The position numbers and the translations under genes are program-made. The notes beneath the pieces were generated by a model, which had not been told where the DNA came from, did no database searches, and saw only the letters and a list, made by a program, of their open reading frames with translations. From assembly GCF_007570835.1 (NCBI RefSeq), contig NZ_SUNC01000001.1, forward strand, positions 62,001 through 126,000: DNA of 64,000 nt. Reading direction: 5' to 3'. Positions 57,636 through 64,000 of this stretch are shown here, in pieces (position 1 is the stretch's first letter; the number at the start of each line of letters is the position of its first letter). The DNA comes from Croceicoccus sediminis (GTDB lineage Bacteria > Pseudomonadota > Alphaproteobacteria > Sphingomonadales > Sphingomonadaceae).

Positions 57636-58156
57636 AGGATCGGCCTCCCGACCCCGAGAATGCGCCTGGCGCAGATCCACCCGATCGCCGCATAGCGGCT
57701 GTCGAAGCCGTCCTTGTGCGCGGTGGTGACGAAATAGCAGCCTTGAGGCACCACACCTGTCGGACCGAGCGCCAGTGGCTCGCCGAAACGGCTTGCGCGC
57801 TTGGCTACCGCAACCTTGCGGCCATTGACGAAGAAGCTGCGCTCCTTTTCGGTCACGATGTCGCCGGGCATTCCGCTCACCTTCTTGCCGAACGGCTTGG
57901 GCTTCTTGCCGAAGTGCCTTTCGAGCAGCGGCGAGGCGGGCGGATCGAACAAAATGATCTCGCCGCGCTGTGGCAGCGCGCCGCGATCGAGCCAGATCGC
58001 CCAGTATGGCAGGCTCGGACTGGCGTTGATCATCAGCGCATGGTCCTTCGAGAAGGCGGCGAGCGAGGTGAGCGCGAGCGCTGCCGCGCCAAGCCCTGAC
58101 CACAGCGCGAGGCGCCGCCCGGTTGGTGAGTGGAGGACAAGATCAGCGGCGCGCAT
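57632..58156 (-). CDS. S26-family (TraF-type) signal peptidase of the transfer system
   Basis: 174 aa. N-terminal membrane helix about residues 16-34. Catalytic Ser at S48 in NASPSLPYWAIW; Lys at K91 in FGKKVSGMPGD, both in the spacing of LepB/TraF S26 peptidases. Closest in kind to the plasmid RP4 TraF maturase that trims and cyclises the pilin. It is present here inside an F-type operon between trbI and traW (start 58156 lies within the trbI gene end), as in IncHI-like systems. Probably processes the major pilin; the pilin gene lies outside the window. Confidence 0.88.
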   Translation of the reverse strand: MRAADLVLHSPTGRRLALWSGLGAAALALTSLAAFSKDHALMINASPSLPYWAIWLDRGALPQRGEIILFDPPASPLLERHFGKKPKPFGKKVSGMPGDIVTEKERSFFVNGRKVAVAKRASRFGEPLALGPTGVVPQGCYFVTTAHKDGFDSRYAAIGWICARRILGVGRPIL

Positions 58157-58550
58157 CGGGAATGGCCCCCACGCGGCGCGCGACATCGGCGCGCACGGCT
58201 TCGGTGAGATCAGGCGTGCTGCCGGCCACCACCGCTTCGGCGACAAGCACCGTGCGGCCCTCGCGGCCCAGATGTTCGACCGAGGCTTCGACCGCCTGGA
58301 GATAGGCCTGGACGCGCATCTTGGTTTCTTCTGGCGGTCGGCCTGCGCGAGCCTCGGCTTCGATGAAGTCGCCCATGATGCGGCTCAGCTGCACGGTCAC
58401 CACTTCGCGCTTGTCGAGCGCGAGAAGCTTGTCGGTCGCCCAGACGCCCCAGAGCGCCGAGCCGACCATGCTCAAACCGAGCGCGACGGCAGTCCAGTTC
58501 ACCGCACTCATGCGGCCGCTCAGGGACGGTGTTGCCAATATGTTCTTCAC
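58143..58550 (-). CDS. trbI: Type-F conjugative transfer protein TrbI
   Basis: 135 aa. Start chosen as GTG 58550, which has GGGAG upstream and overlaps the previous stop (GTGA); ATG 58511 is an alternative. One membrane helix (VNWTAVALGLSMVGSALWGVW, about 15-35) and a helical periplasmic part with VTVQLSRIMGDFIEAEARAGR, the TrbI hallmark. In F, TrbI influences pilus retraction and sits just after traC, as here. Confidence 0.85.
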   Translation of the reverse strand: MKNILATPSLSGRMSAVNWTAVALGLSMVGSALWGVWATDKLLALDKREVVTVQLSRIMGDFIEAEARAGRPPEETKMRVQAYLQAVEASVEHLGREGRTVLVAEAVVAGSTPDLTEAVRADVARRVGAIPDARR

Positions 58551-58942
58551 AGCTTTTCTCCCGAAAGCTCGCGCTCGAGATCGTTGATGAAGCGCGGCAG
58601 GCGCCAGACCACGACGAGCGTTGCGACACCGATGAGGACGAACTTGAACTCGTCGAGGAAACCGATCTGGCGGCCTTGCTCGGCGCCGAGAAAACGGTCC
58701 GAAATATTGGCGAGATGGGCGAAGAAGACCCCGGCATCGCCGCCGGAAATCAGAAGGAAGAAGAGCAGCGGCAGCCCAAGCGCCATGAGGTAGCTCGAGG
58801 CGAGGAAGGTGCTGCCGCGAAGCACAATGTAGCAAAGGTCGGCGGCATGGGAGCGCCAGCTCTTGTCCGGCAATTCGAGGCTGTCGCTGTCGGCACGGGC
58901 GTCCTGGGCCCGGTCGATCGGCGTGACGAGATGGAGTGGCAT
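58547..58942 (-). CDS. Membrane protein between traC and trbI, unrecognised
   Basis: 131 aa. Starts MPLHLVTPIDRAQDARADSD; hydrophobic stretches include DLCYIVLRGSTFLASSYLMA and LPLLFFLLISGGDAGVFF, then EFKFVLIGVATLVVVWRLP near the C-terminus. This gives two or three membrane helices. F has no gene at this exact place. Co-translated with trbI by overlap. Probably an inner-membrane part of the secretion platform; exact role unknown. Confidence 0.7.
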   Translation of the reverse strand: MPLHLVTPIDRAQDARADSDSLELPDKSWRSHAADLCYIVLRGSTFLASSYLMALGLPLLFFLLISGGDAGVFFAHLANISDRFLGAEQGRQIGFLDEFKFVLIGVATLVVVWRLPRFINDLERELSGEKL

Positions 58943-58974
58943 CGGTTTTGGGTGTCCTTGGATGGAGGGCGAAG

Positions 58975-61521
58975 TCAGGTGCGATTGGCAAAGGCGATCC
59001 GTTCGATCGCGTCGGCAAGCTGGTGGCCGCGCGCAATTTCGGCATCGATCGCGGCAAAGGTCTGGGGCGAGCTTGAGAACAGCGTCGCCGAATAGTCGTC
59101 GAGCACGAGCCGGCCGATGGCTTCGGTCTCCGGGCCCTTGATGAAGACTTCCGAATAGTCGCTGCCCGAACGCTTCAGGCTGCGGATCAGGGTCTCGGTG
59201 CGGTCGTCCATGTCGAGGCGCTTCGACGCCTTGAAATCGGCGATCGTCTCGGGCTTCTGCTGGAGGATCAGCATCCAGTCGCTGTTTTCGAGCGCAGCGG
59301 TCGCTCCATCGGACTTGTAATAGTCGTTGAGTGACTGCGTCGCGGTTGCCAGCGCCCCGCCATACTTGCGGCAGGTGCGGGCATAGGTTTCGACGAACTC
59401 GCCCATCGAGCCACCCTTGAGCATCGACCACGCTTCGTCGATCAAGAGCAGCTTCCTCACCGAGCGCGGGCTGCGGGTCATGGCCTGGCTGGTCATGAAC
59501 ATGATCGCCGAGAGAACGACGCTGCGCAGTTCCTCGCGGGCGGCGAGGTCTGACATCTCGAAGACGGTGAAATCGGTGTCGAGATCGAGGCTCGCCTGGC
59601 CTTCGAAGAAGGCGCCATAGGTGCCGCCGGCCATGTATGGCGCAAGCGCCGTGGCGAGGTCGCTCGCGGCTTCGTTGCCGAGACCGGCCAGTGCTTCGCC
59701 GACGCCGGTGATCGAGGCATCGACGCCCCGTTCGCTCCAGACCATGTTGACCGCCCGGTCGATCAGGCCGCGCTCGGTGTCGTTGAGCTTTGCACTGTGC
59801 CGCGCCATCTGGCCGACAATGGCCTTGACCATGCCGAAGCAGTCGAGCCGGTAATCCTCGTCTTCGGCCGCGCGCTCGCCATCGATCATCGAGAACGGAT
59901 TGAGGCAGAAGCCCGCCTTCATCGTGAACTCGACGAACCGGCCGCCTTGCAGCTTCACCGAATGCTCGAAGCTGCGCCCGTCGTCGATGACCACGACCTG
60001 AGCGCCAGCGCCGCGCAACGCCGCGCACATTTCCTGCAGCAGCACAGACTTCCCCGAGCCGGATTTGCCGCAGATCGCGACATTGTGGTTGCCAGCATCA
60101 TTCTCGAACGGCGACCAGAAGAAGGGCTGGCCGCGCCGGCCCACGAACAGCAGGTGCGGATGGACACTGCCGAGATACTCGCCCTGCATGGGGGCGATAT
60201 TGGCCGCTGTCGTCGAGAGCACGGTCTTGAAGCGCTTGAGGCGCTCCATGTCCGCGCCAAGCCCATCGGCCAGCGTCATCGGCATGGCCGCCAGCAGCCC
60301 CTGTATCTGCAGGTAACGCTCGTCGGCAAGATCCCAGCCCGCCGCTTTGTAGATCGACTTGATCGCGCGTTCGTCGCGGTCCCCGCGGCCGAGCGGGGAG
60401 TAGGTCGTCAGGCCATAGAAGACCCGCACCAAACGTCGGCCTTCCTGCAGCTCGGATTGCACATGCTGCCACTCTGCCGCCTGCTCGCCGATGCGGGGCA
60501 GAAAACGCGCGCTGCGCGTTCCGGCAAGGCTCGTCGTGCGCATGAATTTGAAGCCGGCCTTGGCCGAAGCGGCTTCCTGGTCGGGATAGACGAGGCACAG
60601 CATAGTCGCGGCCGGGCAGGGGAAGCGCAGCTTGTCGGTGAACATGTCGCCGATGAGCCGCGCGCATTCCCACGGCGCCCAGCGCTGGGGCATGTTGCGC
60701 GAGGAAAAATGCCGCACGTCGAACGCGTCTGGATAGACTGTGCCGATCTCGGGAACGCCGTCTTCGATCTTGCCCGTCGCACGAAACCGCTCGGTGACGA
60801 GCCGCATCCGGTCTTCGTGGATGACGAGCTCGATATCGTGCCGGATCGCCTGGGCCGCGATCGCGTCGTTCGGATTATAGGGCAAGGCATCGTCTTGCGG
60901 CGCGGTGGTCGGCGAAGTCAGGTCGTCGATGATGGCGATCAGTTGCTGTGGCTCGACTTCGGCAACGCCCAGATTGAGCGACTTCAGCATGGCGATGAGG
61001 CCGTCGCGGGTCTGCTTGAGATCTTCGTTGCTGACCGCCTTGGCCGCAGGCACGCCGACCGAAACGATGACCTGATGGTGCCGGGCGTGAAAGGGCGCGT
61101 CCTGTGAGCCGGATTCCCAAACAAGGCCATAGAGCCGACGCGCGCGGTGACGGGCAATCGCCTCGTAGACGCCGCCCTGGACATAGCGCGGCGCAAACCA
61201 GGGTGCGACGATCCGGCTGATGCGCGGGGAGGCGAGATGCAGGACCTGGAGACAGGCGCCTGCCGGAAGCCCTTCGGAGAAGAATGACCCGAGGATCTCG
61301 CCAGTGCGTTCGTCCGCCCCGATCAGAGGAGTGACCGAGAGCACGAAGCCTTTGGAGCGCGCGTTGAAATAGAGCCGGCTCGCCGGATCGTAGACCCGGT
61401 ATGGGAGCCAGTCCGAGAGCAGATCGAGCATCAGGGCAGGCCGGTCATGTTCGGCGTGCTCGGCATCGCCCAGAAGCCCGGTAAGGAGCCTGTCGACAAT
61501 CGTCTTGAGTTTCTCGGCCAT
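58975..61521 (-). CDS. traC: Type IV secretion ATPase TraC
   Basis: 848 aa, the VirB4-like motor of F-type systems. Starts MAEKLKTIVDRLLTGLLGDA; ATG 61521 shares one base with the traV stop. TraC_F_IV domain near residues 30-250 (LPYRVYDPASRLYFNARSKG). Walker A in ICGKSGSGKSVLLQEM (about 485-500), Walker B in KLLLIDEAWSMLKGG (about 690-705), then ETYARTCRKYGGALATATQSLNDYY. Length is near F TraC (875 aa). Powers pilus assembly. Confidence 0.96.
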   Translation of the reverse strand: MAEKLKTIVDRLLTGLLGDAEHAEHDRPALMLDLLSDWLPYRVYDPASRLYFNARSKGFVLSVTPLIGADERTGEILGSFFSEGLPAGACLQVLHLASPRISRIVAPWFAPRYVQGGVYEAIARHRARRLYGLVWESGSQDAPFHARHHQVIVSVGVPAAKAVSNEDLKQTRDGLIAMLKSLNLGVAEVEPQQLIAIIDDLTSPTTAPQDDALPYNPNDAIAAQAIRHDIELVIHEDRMRLVTERFRATGKIEDGVPEIGTVYPDAFDVRHFSSRNMPQRWAPWECARLIGDMFTDKLRFPCPAATMLCLVYPDQEAASAKAGFKFMRTTSLAGTRSARFLPRIGEQAAEWQHVQSELQEGRRLVRVFYGLTTYSPLGRGDRDERAIKSIYKAAGWDLADERYLQIQGLLAAMPMTLADGLGADMERLKRFKTVLSTTAANIAPMQGEYLGSVHPHLLFVGRRGQPFFWSPFENDAGNHNVAICGKSGSGKSVLLQEMCAALRGAGAQVVVIDDGRSFEHSVKLQGGRFVEFTMKAGFCLNPFSMIDGERAAEDEDYRLDCFGMVKAIVGQMARHSAKLNDTERGLIDRAVNMVWSERGVDASITGVGEALAGLGNEAASDLATALAPYMAGGTYGAFFEGQASLDLDTDFTVFEMSDLAAREELRSVVLSAIMFMTSQAMTRSPRSVRKLLLIDEAWSMLKGGSMGEFVETYARTCRKYGGALATATQSLNDYYKSDGATAALENSDWMLILQQKPETIADFKASKRLDMDDRTETLIRSLKRSGSDYSEVFIKGPETEAIGRLVLDDYSATLFSSSPQTFAAIDAEIARGHQLADAIERIAFANRT

Positions 61522-62267
61522 CACTTGGGCTCCTTGTGTGCCTTGGCGGCGGCGTTCTTGGCGGCCTCGATCGCCTCGATGGTCGGGAAGATCAGCGGGG
61601 CCTTGTCGGCCGAGGGCCGAGGGGTTCGATCATGCGGGGGCTGCGCCATGTCGAACCCCTCGACCGCCGGTGCGCTCGCACCGGCAACCGCCTCGCGCGC
61701 CGTGGAGGGGAGGACCAGCGGCGAGGCAGAGGGGATGTCCCCGAGCGAGGACGAAGGCTGAAAGGGCTGACCGAGATCGAACGTCTCGGCTTCGGACTGT
61801 TCGGCCGGGGGAAGGGTAGTGGTTTCGTTCAGGAGATCGCTCTTGGCCTGTGCGGCCTTCAGCTGGCGCCTGAGCTGCCGCATCAGCGGCGGGGCGGTAT
61901 CCTCGCCTGCCTTGCGGCGCAGTTCTGCGGCCCAGCGCGGATTTTCGACGACCGCCCAGGCGACCGCATCGTCGTGCAGCGTTCCGGTTTCATCGATGTG
62001 CGCCGGAAAGACGATCCTGAGCGTCCGTTCGGAGGTGCGGCCCTGATCGCCGGACGCGACGGAAACAGGCGGACGCAGCCTATCCTGGACCGGTCCGGTC
62101 GCTGACAAATCCCTGGTCGCGCGCGCATCGATCACCTGGCTGGGGGCGCAGTCGCCCTTGGGGGCACGGCAGGTGAAATCGCCCTCAACATTGGTGCCGA
62201 AGGTGGCGCAGCCGCTTGTCAGCACGGCAAGGCAGGCAGAGGCGAGAATACGGTGGGAAAATCCCAT
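61521..62267 (-). CDS. traV: TraV-like outer-membrane lipoprotein
   Basis: 248 aa. Lipobox LAVLTSGC gives a lipidated Cys near residue 20, followed by CATFGTNVEGDFTCRAPKGDC, typical of TraV, which is anchored in the outer membrane and contacts TraB and TraK. The C-terminal half is Pro/Ala-rich and variable. Longer than F TraV (171 aa). Start at 62267, 5 nt after the dsbC stop. Confidence 0.9.
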   Translation of the reverse strand: MGFSHRILASACLAVLTSGCATFGTNVEGDFTCRAPKGDCAPSQVIDARATRDLSATGPVQDRLRPPVSVASGDQGRTSERTLRIVFPAHIDETGTLHDDAVAWAVVENPRWAAELRRKAGEDTAPPLMRQLRRQLKAAQAKSDLLNETTTLPPAEQSEAETFDLGQPFQPSSSLGDIPSASPLVLPSTAREAVAGASAPAVEGFDMAQPPHDRTPRPSADKAPLIFPTIEAIEAAKNAAAKAHKEPK

Positions 62268-62272
62268 GACGA

Positions 62273-63163
62273 TTATCCTTTCTTGGCCGGAGCGAGGGCG
62301 GCCGCTTTTGCGGGCTTGAGGAATTCGCGAAGCACGGAAGCCGGGCGATACCCTTCGAGGATCGCGCCATCGGACGGGCGCACGATCACCGGCGTTCCGT
62401 TGAAGCCGTGGGCCTTGGCAAATGCCTCGTTGGCATCGAGCCCGCTCGTGACACACGGCTTCGGATTGGCGAGCGCGAGACCCGAATAGGCCATGTGCAG
62501 GGACAGCTCGGGCCGCGGCGAGCACAGCACACGTTCGGCATCGCGGCGGCTGTCGGCCCCGAAGATCGAAATGGGCCGCTCCTCGACGCGCGCGCCGATC
62601 GCCTTCAGTTCGGCTTCGAGCTTCTTGCAGTAGCCGCAGTGGAAATCGGAAAAGACGACGACCTTGGGGCCGTGGGGTGGTCCCCAGGTGATCGCGCCGT
62701 TCGCGGGCAGGCCGGCGAGCGATACCTTCTGCGGGGTGGCGCGCGGGGCGGGCTGGCTTTCTTCGTTGGCATTGCTCCGCCGTGCAGCACCAGCAGCCAG
62801 CAAGTCTGGGTTGAGTGCGAGGAGACGGGCTGCGGTCAGGTCCTGACGCGCTTCCATGTCGTAGATGCGCCCGATCACCAGATACTTCGCCGCGCGATCG
62901 ACGTAGAACAGCGTCGATTTCGAGGCGACTTCGCACAGGCCGCCAAGGCCATCGCAGGTGATGGCGTCGATCGGCGTCTTCGGGAGGCGCAGCTTGAGCG
63001 CGGCGCGCACCTTTGCCGTGTCGGGAGCCTGGGTCGGGGAAGCGAGGCTGGCCACGCCCCAGCCAGTTGCGGCTGACAGGGCGACGACGGCAGCGACCGC
63101 CGCCACAGGTCGGAGCCAGCGCCGCGGCTTGGTCAGGGTCGGATCGTTTGCGACGGGGGTCAT
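62273..63163 (-). CDS. DsbC-like disulphide isomerase of the transfer operon
   Basis: 296 aa. N-terminal membrane/signal helix (VAAVAAVVALSAATGWGVASLA, about 19-40), a DsbC-type dimerisation part (about 50-110: VRAALKLRLPKTPIDAITCD, STLFYVDRAAKYLVIGRIYD), then a thioredoxin domain with the redox centre DFHCGYCKKLEAEL (about residue 172) and cis-Pro at GFNGTPVIV. DsbC/TrbB-like proteins help fold the many-Cys TraN, TraU and TraH. The extended linker (about 130-150) is low-complexity. Its start overlaps the traB stop by 4 nt. Confidence 0.9.
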   Translation of the reverse strand: MTPVANDPTLTKPRRWLRPVAAVAAVVALSAATGWGVASLASPTQAPDTAKVRAALKLRLPKTPIDAITCDGLGGLCEVASKSTLFYVDRAAKYLVIGRIYDMEARQDLTAARLLALNPDLLAAGAARRSNANEESQPAPRATPQKVSLAGLPANGAITWGPPHGPKVVVFSDFHCGYCKKLEAELKAIGARVEERPISIFGADSRRDAERVLCSPRPELSLHMAYSGLALANPKPCVTSGLDANEAFAKAHGFNGTPVIVRPSDGAILEGYRPASVLREFLKPAKAAALAPAKKG

Positions 63164-64000
63164 TGGGAGTTCCTCACGTAAACGCCGTCGAGGAAGACGA
63201 TCTCGACATCGATGCCGGTCGGCATCTCGACGACGGGTTGGTATTGTTCGGCGCGCTCGATCAGATATTTGCTGACCGTATCGGCGGCGTCCGCAGCGCC
63301 CTGGCCGAGCCCGCCGCCAAGGATGTCGCCGGCAGAGAGCTTCGAGCGAGTGCCGTCGGCATTGGTCGTGACGCCGGAGAAGACGCTGTTGGCGTTCGCC
63401 GAAAAGCCGCGCCCGAACCCGCCGACAATCCCGGCAAGCAGGGCCTGGCTGACAAGGCTGCCCTCGCGGCTAACGACACGGCCACGCACGCCCGATTTTC
63501 CGGCAAAGCTGATGAAGCCCTTGACCTCGCTCACCGCGACGCGCCCACCGGGCTGGTCGCAGGTCATCCGCGCCAGCTTCACGTAAACCTTCTCGGACGA
63601 GAGATCGCCGCGCGCTGCGCCATTGACGATGCAGCCCTGAAGCCGCGTGGTCAGAACCTTGCCGTTCTGCATGACCGATCGCGCCGGACCGGTAATGCGC
63701 AGCACCACGGGAAGCGGATCGGTCTGGCTCGCGACGCCTGCCGACGCATCGACGCCGACGATGACCTTGGCTGGAGCATAGGAATTGGGCGGGAGATAGT
63801 CGGGCGAGTCCTCGACCACCACCGGCGGCGCTTCCGGGCGAGCCGCCCTCAGTCCGCTGGCTCCTGCCTTGTCGGAAGTGAAGCTCATGAGTTTGACTTC
63901 GCCGGGACCGGGCAGGCCGGTTTCGTTCGCGCCCAGCGCAGAACCCGCAGGGGCAGGCTGAACCGGTCGACCGCGCGCATCGTAGCCACCCGCCTGCGGA
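63160..64000 (-). CDS. traB: Conjugal transfer protein TraB (VirB10-like), 5' part outside window
   Basis: About 280 C-terminal residues are visible; the frame stays open past ATG 63888 to the window edge, so the true start lies beyond 64000. Core: PVVLRITGPARSVMQNGKVLTTRLQGCIV, GDLSSEKVYVKLARMTCDQPGG, RVAVSEVKGFISFAGKSGVRGRV and IDVEIVFLDGVYVRN at the end, all TraB/TrbI (VirB10) features. TraB bridges inner and outer membranes. The Pro/Gly-rich stretch upstream of 63888 is the usual flexible periplasmic part. Confidence 0.93.
   Translation of the reverse strand, partial: PQAGGYDARGRPVQPAPAGSALGANETGLPGPGEVKLMSFTSDKAGASGLRAARPEAPPVVVEDSPDYLPPNSYAPAKVIVGVDASAGVASQTDPLPVVLRITGPARSVMQNGKVLTTRLQGCIVNGAARGDLSSEKVYVKLARMTCDQPGGRVAVSEVKGFISFAGKSGVRGRVVSREGSLVSQALLAGIVGGFGRGFSANANSVFSGVTTNADGTRSKLSAGDILGGGLGQGAADAADTVSKYLIERAEQYQPVVEMPTGIDVEIVFLDGVYVRNSQ

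Noticed and set aside
56991-58103. 370-codon minus-strand frame containing TraW
   Set aside because: The first 156 codons are Arg-rich shadow of the S26 peptidase gene; real TraW starts at GTG 57635 with a signal peptide.
59797-61107. 436-codon plus-strand frame opposite traC
   Set aside because: Shadow of traC; traC has Walker A/B and family features, the opposite frame has none.
1-64000. CRISPR array or insertion sequences
   Set aside because: No regularly spaced repeat series and no transposase gene were seen; the only recombinases are the two tyrosine enzymes.

Overview
The window is GC-rich DNA with tight, overlapping genes. It is almost certainly part of a large conjugative plasmid or integrative conjugative element (ICE) of an alphaproteobacterium. 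The set of small accessory families (ParB-like, ArdC, DUF2493, DUF6878, DUF6915, SSB, DUF6437, DUF6961, DUF5818) and the F-type transfer genes fit a sphingomonad/Erythrobacter-type host. That is an inference from protein families. No rRNA, tRNA, replication initiator or chromosomal housekeeping gene is visible, so plasmid and ICE cannot be told apart here.

Layout. (1) 1-4.8 kb: sbcC (cut by the window edge) and sbcD on the minus strand, divergent from a WYL-domain regulator and a DUF6035/CoiA-like nuclease-fold protein. (2) 5.1-12.8 kb: maintenance and anti-restriction block with a long ParB-like protein, ArdC, DUF2493, several small families and SSB. It is separated by structured leaders, hairpins and two clear terminators. 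(3) 13.0-19.07 kb: a probable small integrative unit bounded by a 13-bp direct repeat. It holds two overlapping tyrosine recombinases, a RelE-like toxin with HTH antitoxin, and membrane or secreted cargo. (4) 19.1-25.0 kb: the DNA-processing end of conjugation (ribbon-helix-helix protein, TraD coupling protein, MobF relaxase-helicase TraI), preceded by a candidate oriT region. (5) 25.1-27.3 kb: a small operon under an S24/LexA-like repressor with two neat palindromic operators. (6) 27.3-48.2 kb: a 21-kb defence locus, all on the plus strand. It encodes a WYL regulator, DUF499 ATPase, DUF3780 protein, DUF1156 adenine methylase, a 164-aa protein, a phospholipase-D/SNF2 helicase, a 2402-aa protein with two sacsin/Hsp90-type ATPase modules, and a second SNF2 helicase. 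(7) 48.3-64 kb: the mating-pair-formation operon of an F-type type IV secretion system on the minus strand, in order traB (cut), dsbC, traV, traC, a 131-aa gene, trbI, S26 peptidase, traW, traU, trbC, traN, traF, traH, traG.

Working together: regions 4 and 7 move the element; ArdC and SSB probably protect incoming DNA; ParB supports maintenance; region 6 (and possibly region 1) would protect the host from phage or competing DNA. The DUF499/DUF3780/DUF1156/PLD-helicase set matches families already annotated as anti-phage associated. The less familiar part is the coupled giant ATPase and second helicase at its end, together with the 164-aa putative reader protein and the dedicated WYL regulator.
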